From NCBI GenBank assembly GCA_021787205.1, contig JAJYME010000004.1, positions 1 through 39,062 of the forward strand: DNA of 39,062 nt, in the 5' to 3' direction. Source of the DNA: a bacterium. GTDB lineage: Bacteria; Patescibacteriota; Minisyncoccia; UBA6257; Colwellbacteraceae. Within the stretch, counting starts at the first letter, position 1; every line of letters starts with the position of its first letter. Under the pieces are notes generated by a model that was not told the origin of the DNA, ran no database searches, and saw only the letters and a list, made by a program, of their open reading frames with translations. Position numbers and translations under genes: made by a program. This document shows positions 1 to 7,234 of this stretch, piece by piece.

Positions 1-162
1 GAGCGAGAAACGGGACGCTTCGCTATCTCACGTCGCGATAATCGCTCCCGCGAAACTTCCGTTTCGCGAGCTTCCAACACGGAAGGGATACTTTCGTCTC
101 CCTTCCGGCCCATCCCTTTTCGATTCCCGCTCCCAAATAAAAAATCCTCTTTCGAGGATTAT
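1..162 (-). repeat. tRNA-linked element downstream of tRNA-Gly (runs off window)
   Basis: Read on the minus strand from the tRNA-Gly 3' end, this stretch holds a terminator hairpin (134-160), an inverted copy of the tRNA T-arm word TTCGATTCCC (119-128), hairpin 1 (stems 81-88 and 99-106), hairpin 2 (stems 49-56 and 61-68, loop GGAA on the minus strand, a GNRA tetraloop) and the word GTGAGAT. It ends with a second copy of the tRNA 3' end (1-15 repeats 165-179 exactly; period 164). The same parts in the same order follow tRNA-Arg and tRNA-Leu in this window. It has no coding potential I can support. A truncated further copy may lie beyond position 1. Confidence 0.7.
134..160 (-). terminator. 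Rho-independent terminator after tRNA-Gly
   Basis: A seven-bp stem AATCCTC/GAGGATT with a 4-nt loop is followed on the minus strand by a T-rich run. It sits immediately after the tRNA-Gly CCA end. Confidence 0.8.
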
Positions 163-237
163 TGGAGCGAGAAACGGGAATCGAACCCGCATATTCTGCT
201 TGGAAGGCAGATGCACTAGCCATTGTGCTATTCTCGC
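163..237 (-). tRNA. tRNA-Gly (anticodon TCC), CCA encoded
   Basis: The minus strand folds as a cloverleaf. The acceptor stem is GCGAGAA with TTCTCGC, the anticodon loop is CTTCCAA in a CTGC.../...GCAG stem, and the T-arm is GGGTTCGATTCCC. The discriminator is T and CCA is encoded at 163-165. The anticodon TCC reads GGA/GGG glycine codons. A tRNA-linked repeat element follows directly. Confidence 0.95.
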
Positions 238-286
238 ATTTATTAGCTAAATAATAGCTAATAATTTCAATAAAGGCAAGTTTTGC

Positions 287-475
287 CTACATTTTTGGCG
301 GTTGGCTCGTTGGCCCCTTAACGTAAGGAGCGGTTTGCGGATTCTTGAATTCTTCCAGGTTTGTCGGCGTTTTTTTGGGAGTAACGTAGTTTAGAATAAG
401 ACCGGTAATGACTCCCAAAAGGAAGAAGGTGAGATACGGCCAATATGATAAGATCTTTTTTGTTTTTTCCTTCAT
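287..475 (-). CDS. Small single-helix membrane protein
   Basis: This 62-aa protein has a basic N-terminus, one hydrophobic helix (about residues 10-30) and a proline-rich tail. AAGGA lies a few bases upstream of the ATG. I do not recognise a family. One-helix membrane proteins of this kind are common in small-genome bacteria. The composition (helix plus polar tail) and the ribosome-binding site favour a real gene, but it could be spurious. Confidence 0.55.
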   Translation of the reverse strand: MKEKTKKILSYWPYLTFFLLGVITGLILNYVTPKKTPTNLEEFKNPQTAPYVKGPTSQPPKM

Positions 476-527
476 GTTTTTTTCCTTGATTATTTGGCTA
501 AAATGTGATAATATTATAAAACAAGTT

Positions 528-599
528 GCCTCTGTCGTTCAATGGATAGGACGCGAGATTGCGGATCTCGTAATTGAGGTTCGAGTCCCCACGGAGGCA
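528..599 (+). tRNA. tRNA-Arg (anticodon GCG)
   Basis: The acceptor stem GCCTCTG pairs with CGGAGGC, the anticodon stem CGAGA/TCTCG encloses TTGCGGA (anticodon GCG), and the T-arm is GAGGTTCGAGTCCCC. The discriminator is A599. The next bases are CAA, so CCA is not encoded. A tRNA-linked element follows. Confidence 0.93.
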
Positions 600-759
600 C
601 AAGTAAAGTCACCTGAACAAGGTGGCTTTTTATTTGAAGACAAATTTCAAGGACTCGAACCGAAAAGGGGTTGGGAAAAACTGCATAGCGGTTTTTCCCA
701 TAGTGGAGGTACTGGAACCGCAAGGTTTCAGAAATTTTTGATTTAAAAATTTGTGAGAT
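600..759 (+). repeat. tRNA-linked element downstream of tRNA-Arg
   Basis: The order is a terminator hairpin (606-631), an inverted T-arm copy GGACTCGAACC (651-661, 11/11 complementary to tRNA positions 578-588), hairpin 1 (673-681/691-699, loop TGCATAGCG), hairpin 2 (712-719/724-731, GCAA tetraloop), an A/T-rich hairpin and GTGAGAT at 753-759. The tRNA 3' end is then repeated from 760. Hairpin 1 has the same loop as in the tRNA-Leu element, while its stem differs by one extra A-T pair. This points to selection on RNA structure. There is no open reading frame I would call. Confidence 0.75.
606..631 (+). terminator. Rho-independent terminator after tRNA-Arg
   Basis: Stem AAGTCACC/GGTGGCTT with a 7-nt loop and a following T run. 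The same hairpin recurs at 781-806 in the duplicated copy. Confidence 0.75.
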
Positions 760-853
760 GTCCCCACGGAGGCACAAGTAAAGTCACCTGAACAAGGTGG
801 CTTTTTATTTGAAGACAAATTTCAAGGACTCGAACCGAAAGAGGGTCGGGAAA
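760..853 (+). repeat. Truncated second copy of the tRNA-Arg 3' end plus element
   Basis: This stretch repeats 585-677 at a period of 175 bp with three substitutions. It covers the tRNA 3' half of the T-arm, the acceptor strand, the terminator and the inverted T-arm word. It stops at GGGAAA, just where hairpin 1 would begin. It is not a tRNA gene because there is no 5' half. Confidence 0.8.
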
Positions 854-890
854 TGTAACTATTTAAGCCCGTCATCGTTTTAAAGAAGGA

Positions 891-2351
891 ATGATCGTCG
901 TTAAGAAGCTAAGCTATAATGTTCAGAATCAATCCCTTTTTTCCGGGGTTGATTTTGCGATCAACAAAGGAGAGCATATCGGCTTAGTTGGCACTAACGG
1001 ATCCGGTAAGTCGACTTTATTAAAAATTATATCAAGGGAACTCCGGCAGGAGGAAGGTCAGGTAATGACTGACGGGGAGAGGATTGGTTATTTGCCACAA
1101 AGCATGAACTTTGAGGAGGGGGAGACAATCGGCGACTTTTTAAAAGCCAACTTAAACAGCATCATAACCAAGGAAATTCTTCAATCGCTTGAACTTGGTC
1201 ACCTTAGCTCGGATACGAAAATAGCCAGTCTGAGCGGAGGCCAGCAAACCCGACTTATGCTTGCTCGCCTGGTGCTTAATCGACCGACAGCCTTATTGCT
1301 TGACGAGCCGACGAACCATTTGGATTATGACGGTCTTGAATTGCTCGAGGATTTTATAAATGACTTTCCGGGGATAGTCTTAGTAATTTCTCACGATAGA
1401 AGGTTCTTAGACAATACCGTCACCCAAATATTTGAGCTCGACAAGACAAACCAGGTTTTTAACAAATATGCCGGCGGTTATACCGATTACGCCATAGAAA
1501 AAGCGCGCAGAACAAAATCCCTTGAGGAAGAGCGTGAAAGAAAAGAAAAGCTCAGAAAAAAGATGGAGAACTGGATCGCTCTCAAAAAACAAGAGGCGAG
1601 CATCTATGATGATCCCAGAAAGGGGAAGCAGATAAGAGCGATGGAGAAGAGATTGGAACGCGAGGTTCTGAACAGCGGGGCCTTGAATCATAAGAAGACC
1701 AAAACAATCAAACCTCAAATTCAGGGAGTAGCCGATCACTCGAAACTGATTATCAGGGCAGTTGATCTTTGCAAAAGTTTTGGAAAATACCCGCTGATTT
1801 ACGAAGCGAACTTTGAAATAAGAGGCAGTGAGCGCGTGGGATTGTTCGGCAAGAACGGATCCGGCAAATCGACAGTCCTAAAAATGTTAATCGGGGAAAT
1901 CAAACCTGATTATGGCGAAATAAAAATAGGCAATGATATCAATATTGGATATCTCGCTCAGCATCAGGAAGGGTTAGACCCCGAGGCTACCGTAATCCAA
2001 GAGTTTTTAAGAACTGAAGGGCTGATCAATCTGGATATGGATCCAAAAAAAGTGCTTGGCGGGTTTCTTTTTTCGGGTAATGAGATAATGAAAAAAGTTG
2101 GCAGCTTAAGCTATGGAGAACGGGTCAGACTTTCAATCGCAAAGCTGGTAAATCAAAAAAATGAACTATTGATATTGGATGAACCGACGAATCATCTGGA
2201 TATCGATTCGCGAGAGGCGATTGAAGATGCTTTGTTGGATTATAAAGGTTCGCTGCTCGTCGTATCCCACGACCGTTATTTTATCGAGAAGATAAAGCCG
2301 GAAAGGACTCTTTACATCGAAGATGGTTTTCTAAAAGAAGTCTGGCAGTAA
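891..2351 (+). CDS. ABC-F family ATPase (tandem ABC domains)
   Basis: This is a soluble 486-aa protein with two ATP-binding cassettes and no membrane segments, the layout of ABC-F proteins, which act on ribosomes. Domain 1 has Walker A GTNGSGKST (34-42), signature LSGGQ (about 114) and Walker B LLLDEPTNHLD (about 133). A charged linker (about 200-260) follows. Domain 2 has GKNGSGKST (about 320), a variant signature LSYGE (about 404) and LILDEPTNHLD (about 425). It is shorter than EttA-type members (about 550 aa). AAGAAGGA abuts the ATG, unusually close, but the N-terminus matches the family. Whether it is a translation factor or an antibiotic-protection protein cannot be told. Confidence 0.92.
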   Translation: MIVVKKLSYNVQNQSLFSGVDFAINKGEHIGLVGTNGSGKSTLLKIISRELRQEEGQVMTDGERIGYLPQSMNFEEGETIGDFLKANLNSIITKEILQSLELGHLSSDTKIASLSGGQQTRLMLARLVLNRPTALLLDEPTNHLDYDGLELLEDFINDFPGIVLVISHDRRFLDNTVTQIFELDKTNQVFNKYAGGYTDYAIEKARRTKSLEEERERKEKLRKKMENWIALKKQEASIYDDPRKGKQIRAMEKRLEREVLNSGALNHKKTKTIKPQIQGVADHSKLIIRAVDLCKSFGKYPLIYEANFEIRGSERVGLFGKNGSGKSTVLKMLIGEIKPDYGEIKIGNDINIGYLAQHQEGLDPEATVIQEFLRTEGLINLDMDPKKVLGGFLFSGNEIMKKVGSLSYGERVRLSIAKLVNQKNELLILDEPTNHLDIDSREAIEDALLDYKGSLLVVSHDRYFIEKIKPERTLYIEDGFLKEVWQ

Positions 2352-2402
2352 TAATCCAGGGGAAACAATCGCGTTCCCAATCATTTGTGTTTCCGTATAC
2401 AC

Positions 2403-2433
2403 AAAAATCACCCTGACAGCAGGGTGATTTTTT
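2403..2433. terminator. Bidirectional terminator
   Basis: AAATCACCCT pairs with AGGGTGATTT around a 6-nt loop, with A and T runs on both sides. It lies between the convergent ABC-F and SplB-like genes. Confidence 0.85.
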
Positions 2434-3259
2434 AGTCTCGTTTGAATTTGAAATCGATGGGAAGGGAATTCTGGGCGGCGATTTCTCTTATCTTCTTTTC
2501 TTCGGACTCGTAGAATTTATTGAAAGAATCTTCTTCAAAAAGGATATTCTTCATCTTTGGGGCAAGCTTCGGATAAAACTTCTGAAGGATCCTTTCAACT
2601 CCGTTAAAATTATCTCTTTTAGTATTGACGCTCTCGGTAAAGAGAGATCTGGCGCCAAGGTGCTTTACGAGGGGAATAAGCTTTTCGGCGTCAGAAACAT
2701 ACGGCCACCACGGCCCCATCATAACGCAAACATCAACGCCATTATCACTGAGCCTCTTTATCGCATCCAATCTTTTATTAAGGGAGGATGCCTTAGGCTC
2801 AGTAAGCATCGTCCACTTTTCGTTAAGGTTATTGACGGTAACGTTGACTCCTATATTGGGGTTGGCTTTGATGATATCCAAATCCCTCAAGACGAGATGA
2901 GACTTAGTCATAATCCTTACCTTATTTTCAATCCCTCCTAAAATCTCGAGGATCTTTCGGGTGAGTTTGTAGAACTTTTCAATCGGCTGGTAGGGGTCGG
3001 TAGCGGTGCCTAGGTAGATGACCTTATCCTTGCTCCTAAGTTTCTTGACTTCGTCGGCAAGGACATCAGCAATGTTTGTTTTGATGTCGATGAAAGAGCC
3101 CCAATCACCCTCGTGTGTCGTGAATCTTTTCATAAAGCGAGCGTAGCAGTAAACGCAAGCGTGGGAACAGCCAATATAAGGGTTGATCGACAACTCTCCA
3201 TTAAAACTGCCTCTCGTTAAGGCGTGCGCGCATTTTACCTCCTTGATGACGACACTCAT
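2432..3259 (-). CDS. SplB-like radical SAM protein
   Basis: The 275-aa radical SAM protein resembles the spore-photoproduct-lyase-like group (COG1533). The motif GCSHACVYCYAR gives cluster cysteines C31, C35 and C38. GTATDPYQPIE is typical of the group, and the middle holds the partial barrel. True SplB repairs DNA photoproducts, but most relatives have no assigned substrate, so only the fold and cofactor use are claimed. A TATAAT box lies 9 nt before the ATG with no clear Shine-Dalgarno. This gene stands apart from the later radical SAM cluster and is of a different subfamily. Confidence 0.85.
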   Translation of the reverse strand: MSVVIKEVKCAHALTRGSFNGELSINPYIGCSHACVYCYARFMKRFTTHEGDWGSFIDIKTNIADVLADEVKKLRSKDKVIYLGTATDPYQPIEKFYKLTRKILEILGGIENKVRIMTKSHLVLRDLDIIKANPNIGVNVTVNNLNEKWTMLTEPKASSLNKRLDAIKRLSDNGVDVCVMMGPWWPYVSDAEKLIPLVKHLGARSLFTESVNTKRDNFNGVERILQKFYPKLAPKMKNILFEEDSFNKFYESEEKKIREIAAQNSLPIDFKFKRD

Positions 3260-3268
3260 ACGGGTTTA

Positions 3269-3274
3269 ATTATA
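3269..3274 (-). promoter_or_regulatory. -10 box for the SplB-like gene
   Basis: Perfect TATAAT on the minus strand, 9 nt before the ATG. The transcript would be nearly leaderless. Confidence 0.55.
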
Positions 3275-3316
3275 GCAGAACATTTTTAAAATTCATTGAC
3301 AAAGAAATCAAAAATG

Positions 3317-4087
3317 TTAATCCAATCCGATGCCAAGAGGGCAGTGGTCGGATCCTTTTATCTCAGTTTCGATAAAGGCTGATTTTAGCTTATTCTTCAA
3401 GGCCGATGAGACAAAGAAGTAATCGATTCTCCAGCCGATATTCTTAGCCCTGGCGCCAGAGCGGTTTGTCCACCAAGTGAACTTCTGTTCATCTGGGTGA
3501 AGGAATCTGAAGGAATCAATAAAACCCAAATCTAACAGCGAATCGATCTTGCCCCGCTCTTCGGGAAGAAATCCTTTGTTTTTGCGGTTGTCTTTAGGTC
3601 GGGCAAGATCTATTTCGGCGTGAGCGACATTGAAATCTCCGGTTAAGACGATCTTTTCCTTTCGATTCTTGGCAAAATAGTCGAGCAGAAAATTATAAGC
3701 AGCCATCTTATACTCCATGTCCTTGAATTTGCCATTATCCAGTTTTTCGCCGCCGTTTACCATGTAAAAATTAAAGAGGGTCAAGCCGTCAAAAACCATC
3801 TTAATAACCCGACCTTCACTATCGAATCTTTCCAAACCAAGACTATATTCAACCTTTTTCGGCTTTATCTTGGTAAAAATAGCGGTTCCGGCATAACCCT
3901 TTCGGCTGCCGAAATTATAATAGGAGACGAAGCCGGCGGGATTTATCATCGAGGGTTCAAGATCATTCTCTTGAAGTTTTATTTCCTGAAGGCAGACGAT
4001 GTCGGCGTCGGTATTCTCCAAGAATTCGGGAAGGCTTTTTTTGTAAGCGGCGCGCAAACCGTTGATATTCCAGGAAATTATTTTCAT
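3317..4087 (-). CDS. xth: Exodeoxyribonuclease III (AP endonuclease)
   Basis: The 256-aa protein covers the full exonuclease III / ExoA fold. MKIISWNINGLRAAY is at the start, CLQEIKLQ (metal-binding Glu) near residue 35, TGDFNVAHAEIDL in the middle and GSDHCPLGIGL at the end (catalytic His). It cuts DNA at abasic sites in base-excision repair. I chose the ATG at 4087 because the family starts here and a TACAAT box lies 6 nt upstream. The longer reading (to 4129) would run through a terminator hairpin. Confidence 0.93.
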   Translation of the reverse strand: MKIISWNINGLRAAYKKSLPEFLENTDADIVCLQEIKLQENDLEPSMINPAGFVSYYNFGSRKGYAGTAIFTKIKPKKVEYSLGLERFDSEGRVIKMVFDGLTLFNFYMVNGGEKLDNGKFKDMEYKMAAYNFLLDYFAKNRKEKIVLTGDFNVAHAEIDLARPKDNRKNKGFLPEERGKIDSLLDLGFIDSFRFLHPDEQKFTWWTNRSGARAKNIGWRIDYFFVSSALKNKLKSAFIETEIKGSDHCPLGIGLD

Positions 4088-4093
4088 AAGATA

Positions 4094-4099
4094 ATTGTA
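4094..4099 (-). promoter_or_regulatory. -10 box for exonuclease III gene
   Basis: TACAAT (within TATACAAT) on the minus strand, 6 nt before the ATG, directly following the T-run of the upstream terminator. It implies a leaderless mRNA. Confidence 0.5.
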
Positions 4100-4100
4100 T

Positions 4101-4127
4101 AAAAAAAGACGACTGTTGTCAGTCGTC
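4101..4127 (-). terminator. Terminator of the 166-aa hypothetical gene
   Basis: On the minus strand, GACGACTG/CAGTCGTC with a 4-nt loop and a run of seven T follows directly after the stop codon at 4141. Confidence 0.85.
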
Positions 4128-4140
4128 AATGCATAATGAT

Positions 4141-4641
4141 CTATTTTTTTATCATACTTGTCGGAAGGGCGTAGACAACCTCTCCGCTGCCGACGATATT
4201 CGGCATAAAACCAAGACTGGTCGAGCGTCGGTCGTTGGTCACAAAGGTGTTTATCTCCAGCGCCTTCGTTCTTTGATGGATATCAAGGATGAGAAGGCTT
4301 GAGATTTCATCCGAAACCGCAGCGACCAGAAGTCCGATGGAGAAGCGGGCATTGCAAACACAAGCAGCGACAAAACCTCTTCCGAAGACGTAAGCGACTT
4401 TTTTCATTTTTCCCCAACCGCCCTCAGAGATAATCGGAGGAAAAACGAAGAGGGCGATCGCACCCAAAGTATCCGAACTCTCTGAGTCGCAAGCTTCAAA
4501 GATAAGAAGTTTTTTTTCAGCATACATCCTCATTATGTCTTTAGCTTCGGATAGACACCACGGGGAAGCAACCTTCGAACCGGCGGCGAAGCGAAGAAAC
4601 TCCTTTGCTGAGATTTTCCTTCCGGTCATTATTTCTGACAT
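4141..4641 (-). CDS. Hypothetical protein, possibly acetyltransferase-like
   Basis: I do not recognise this 166-aa soluble protein with confidence. Its end (INTFVTNDRRSTSLGFMP) resembles the last strand-helix of GNAT acetyltransferases, where an Asn-x-x-Ser precedes a GF. The acetyl-CoA loop (Q/RxxGxG/A) is not evident. AAAGGAG lies 8 nt before the ATG at 4641, which I prefer over an upstream GTG at 4677. It is transcribed alone with its own terminator. Confidence 0.6.
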   Translation of the reverse strand: MSEIMTGRKISAKEFLRFAAGSKVASPWCLSEAKDIMRMYAEKKLLIFEACDSESSDTLGAIALFVFPPIISEGGWGKMKKVAYVFGRGFVAACVCNARFSIGLLVAAVSDEISSLLILDIHQRTKALEINTFVTNDRRSTSLGFMPNIVGSGEVVYALPTSMIKK

Positions 4642-4750
4642 AAGACCAGCTCCTTTGGCAGCCTGGACAAGTACCACTAAGAATCTGCCTGAATTGTGAT
4701 ATTTTTCTAGATTTTTGTCAAATCTGATTTTAATATTTCCGAATGATTGA

Positions 4751-4756
4751 TATAAT
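4751..4756 (+). promoter_or_regulatory. -10 box for PEBP gene
   Basis: TATAAT lies 12 nt before the GTG start at 4769, with no good -35 or Shine-Dalgarno. Confidence 0.5.
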
Positions 4757-4768
4757 TAATACAAGCGC

Positions 4769-5413
4769 GTGGCATTCGAAGATAATAAAAAGAGAAAGAG
4801 ATTTTTCTATTTCTTTATAGCACTGATTCTTATCTTTACCGGAGCAGCTATCACCCTCCTTCGAGGAGGGGACATCGGAAGGCGCGAATCCTCTCGCCAA
4901 ACACAACAAAAATCCATGTTGCAAAACAAAACATTAAAAATAGCCTCCATTGATTTTCCGGACGGAGGAAAGATCCCGACGAGATTTACCTGCGATGCCG
5001 GAAAAAGCGTTCCTAATCCTGAATTTACAATAGAAGGAGTTCCTGACGGAACAAAAACTTTTGTGATGGTGATGGATGATGCCGATATTCCACAGCTGAT
5101 CAAGGAGAAGATTGGCAAACCGAAATACAATCATTGGGTCCTATACAACATCCCTGGGGATTTAAGAAAAATCGCTTCAGACAATATCTTTGGAACAATC
5201 GGCAAGAATGATGCCGGGGGGGCGGGTTATGACGGTCCTTGTCCGCCAGACAACTTGGAGCCTTATGAACACAGATATGTTTTCAGATTATACGCTTTGC
5301 CGGAGATATTGAACTTTGAAAAGGAGCCAACTCTGGACGAGGTGGAGACTGTTGCTAAAGAAAAGGCGACCGACGTGGCGACTTATACAGGTACTTACAA
5401 CAGGAGAAAGTAG
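4769..5413 (+). CDS. Membrane-anchored PEBP (YbhB/YbcL-like) protein
   Basis: This 214-aa protein has a basic N-terminus and one membrane helix (about residues 12-32), then a phosphatidylethanolamine-binding-protein domain. The PEBP signature pieces are all present: FTCDAGKSVPNP, VMVMDDADIP, HWVLYNIP and GYDGPCPP followed by HRYVFRLYAL. The bacterial members (YbhB/YbcL) have no settled biochemical role. The helix would place the domain outside the membrane. The start is a GTG, 12 nt after a TATAAT box. The gene is monocistronic, ending at a strong terminator shared with the convergent tRNA-Ser. Confidence 0.88.
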   Translation: MAFEDNKKRKRFFYFFIALILIFTGAAITLLRGGDIGRRESSRQTQQKSMLQNKTLKIASIDFPDGGKIPTRFTCDAGKSVPNPEFTIEGVPDGTKTFVMVMDDADIPQLIKEKIGKPKYNHWVLYNIPGDLRKIASDNIFGTIGKNDAGGAGYDGPCPPDNLEPYEHRYVFRLYALPEILNFEKEPTLDEVETVAKEKATDVATYTGTYNRRK

Positions 5414-5451
5414 ATTTTGAAAAGAGGAAGATAAAGAGAATATATTTTAAA

Positions 5452-5489
5452 AATAATAAACCGCCGCAAATCTGCGGCGGTTTATTATT
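5452..5489. terminator. Bidirectional terminator
   Basis: A long perfect stem (AATAATAAACCGCCGCA and its complement) with a 4-nt loop lies between the PEBP gene and the convergent tRNA-Ser. Confidence 0.85.
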
Positions 5490-5579
5490 TGGCGGAGAGG
5501 CAGGGATTCGAACCCTGGAGGCCCTTTCGAGCCTAACACGTTAGCACCGTGTCCTATTCGACCGCTCTAGCACCTCTCC
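5490..5579 (-). tRNA. tRNA-Ser (anticodon GCT), CCA encoded
   Basis: This type II tRNA has a long variable arm. The acceptor is GGAGAGG with CCTCTCC, the anticodon stem ACACG/CGTGT encloses GTGCTAA (anticodon GCT), and the T-arm is CAGGGTTCGAATCCCTG. Discriminator G and CCA are encoded at 5490-5493. No tRNA-linked element follows. Confidence 0.95.
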
Positions 5580-5655
5580 AATAGTGTTCATAATACTAGA
5601 AAAAACGGGTTTGCACAAATCGATTTGACAGTTTGTTGCCAGTGTTTCTTATTCA

Positions 5656-5683
5656 TTGACGAGGGGGCTGTGTATGCTACAAT
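5656..5683 (+). promoter_or_regulatory. Promoter of the nucleotide-metabolism pair
   Basis: TTGACG (5656-5661), a 16-bp spacer and TACAAT (5678-5683). Unlike most genes here, the mRNA would have a leader of about 45 nt carrying a strong Shine-Dalgarno. Confidence 0.6.
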
Positions 5684-5733
5684 TGGCGCATCAGAACCTT
5701 GGTAACTTACAATTTGGAAAGGAGTTGAAAGAT

Positions 5734-6396
5734 ATGCCTGTCAGACAGCATGGTGAAAATCCCAGGACGGGCAAGAAGTTGATCCCGTCGTATGAGGAAA
5801 TCGCGAAAATCGTCGCCGCCCAGAAAACCCTTGGAAAAGTGATCGTCTTTCTTTCCGGAACCTGGGACTTGCTTCACATCGGACATTGCCGGTATTTCCA
5901 TTCAGCCATCGAGGCGGCCGTCGAATCCGCTGCCAAGACTTTCGGCAGGGTGATAGCCGAAGAAGATGTCATCCTGGTTGTCGGCGTCGACAACGATGCC
6001 GAGGTCAAAGTGAGAAAGGGCGAGTTCCGCCCGATCGTTCCCCAAGAGGAACGGATAGAGATGCTGACTTACCTGGAAGACGTCGATTATGTCGTCTTGA
6101 AGCAGGAAACCCAGCAGAGCTGGGCTTTGGCGGAGCTTCTCCACCCGGACTATCTGATTCTCTCGGAGAGTACGACAGTCGTCGGTTCGGACCGGGAGAC
6201 GATGATCGCAGATATCAAGAAGTGGGCGGGCGAAGTACTCGTCCTCCCGGCCCAGGCGACAACCTCGACTACCGGAAAGATCAGAACGCTGCTAACCGGG
6301 ACGGTGGCTAACATCCGCGGGGAATTTGACAAGCTCATTGATACCATTACCCGGGAGTTCCATTCTTCCCTCGACAAGCTTTCCGGAGGTGATTAG
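5734..6396 (+). CDS. Cytidylyltransferase-like nucleotidyltransferase
   Basis: The 220-aa protein belongs to the cytidylyltransferase-like (HIGH) superfamily. FLSGTWDLLHIGHCRYF holds the HxGH nucleotide-binding site, and GVDNDAEVKVRKGEFRPI and the later TTSTTGKIRTLL fit the family's downstream loops. Members attach CMP or AMP to sugars, lipids or cofactors, and the substrate cannot be told here. I chose the ATG at 5734 because GGAAAGGAG lies 9 nt upstream; earlier starts lie over the promoter. The next gene begins inside its last codons, suggesting coupled translation with the deaminase-like gene. Confidence 0.8.
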   Translation: MPVRQHGENPRTGKKLIPSYEEIAKIVAAQKTLGKVIVFLSGTWDLLHIGHCRYFHSAIEAAVESAAKTFGRVIAEEDVILVVGVDNDAEVKVRKGEFRPIVPQEERIEMLTYLEDVDYVVLKQETQQSWALAELLHPDYLILSESTTVVGSDRETMIADIKKWAGEVLVLPAQATTSTTGKIRTLLTGTVANIRGEFDKLIDTITREFHSSLDKLSGGD

Positions 6397-7234
6397 AACG
6401 AGAAGGATATTGATCGCACACATCCCCGTCTTGCACCAGGGGTATCTATCCCTGATTGACAAGCGGCCGGCGGAAACGCTCTGGATCCCTGGCGATGAAC
6501 TGCTCTCTTCGGTGGAGTATCTCTCTAGGGATATGAGGGCCTTGAATCCTCAAGATATAGCGGAGGCCATCAAGACTCTCAGGGTTATCTCGGTAAAGGT
6601 CGCCGGAATCGGCGACCTTGTCTCCCTTCCGCCAACAACGGAAGTTTTCATGCCGGAAGAAGATATCTCCTTCAAGATCGCGGAACTTTTGCCAAAGGGC
6701 GTGAAGGTCACCTTCATCCCGGTTTTTCTCAGGTGGAATAACTTCAACGTCTTGAATCAAGGAGTGGAATTCTGGGATCGGGTGATTGACGGAGATGATT
6801 TCCTATCATCAATCGTCGCCCTTACACGGGCAGAAGCCGATAAGTCTTCCGATTGGTGGAGGCAGGTGGGAGCGGCGGTTTTCCGCGACGGGGAAATAAT
6901 CCTTGTCGCTCACAATCACCATTTGCCAACCCCGCTTGAACCCTACTATTCGGGAGACCCGAGAACGGTTTTTAAGCAGGGCCAGTCAATCGAGTATTCT
7001 TCGGCAATCCATGCCGAGGCAGCAATCGTAGCTCAAGCTGCGAAGTCTGGCATCAGCCTTTCCGGGGCGGAAATGTTCGTCACCACCTATCCTTGTCCTC
7101 CTTGCGCCAATCTGATTTCCCAGATTGGCATCAGAACCTTATATGTTGCCGACGGGTATTCACGGCTGGACGCAAAAAAAATATTTGCGGCTGCCGGAAT
7201 CGAAGTCATCAAAATAAACAAGCCCTCATCCTAG
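6389..7234 (+). CDS. dCMP/cytidine deaminase-like protein with extra N-terminal domain
   Basis: The 281-aa protein has a zinc-dependent deaminase domain in its C-terminal half: IHAEAAIV (zinc His and catalytic Glu) and YPCPPCANLI (two zinc Cys). This is the layout of deoxycytidylate deaminases, which make dUMP, the substrate of thymidylate synthase encoded nearby on the opposite strand. The N-terminal 140 residues are unassigned. The start is uncertain. GTG at 6389 follows GGAG directly and overlaps the upstream stop, while an in-frame TTG at 6410 has AGAAGGA in front. The convergent DHFR-HIT gene ends within its last bases. Confidence 0.8.
   Translation: MIRTRRILIAHIPVLHQGYLSLIDKRPAETLWIPGDELLSSVEYLSRDMRALNPQDIAEAIKTLRVISVKVAGIGDLVSLPPTTEVFMPEEDISFKIAELLPKGVKVTFIPVFLRWNNFNVLNQGVEFWDRVIDGDDFLSSIVALTRAEADKSSDWWRQVGAAVFRDGEIILVAHNHHLPTPLEPYYSGDPRTVFKQGQSIEYSSAIHAEAAIVAQAAKSGISLSGAEMFVTTYPCPPCANLISQIGIRTLYVADGYSRLDAKKIFAAAGIEVIKINKPSS

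Noticed and set aside
408-746. A 112-codon open frame crossing tRNA-Arg.
   Set aside because: It contains the tRNA and part of the repeat element in frame, which no real protein would.
600-759. Group I intron or hammerhead ribozyme as the identity of the tRNA-linked element.
   Set aside because: The hammerhead words (CTGATGA and GAAA in order) are absent, and I cannot fit the group I P3-P7 core into 160 nt. The guide-like pairing is noted but not enough to name a class.
760-776. A possible second tRNA-Arg.
   Set aside because: Only the 3' third of the tRNA is present; there is no D-arm or anticodon arm.
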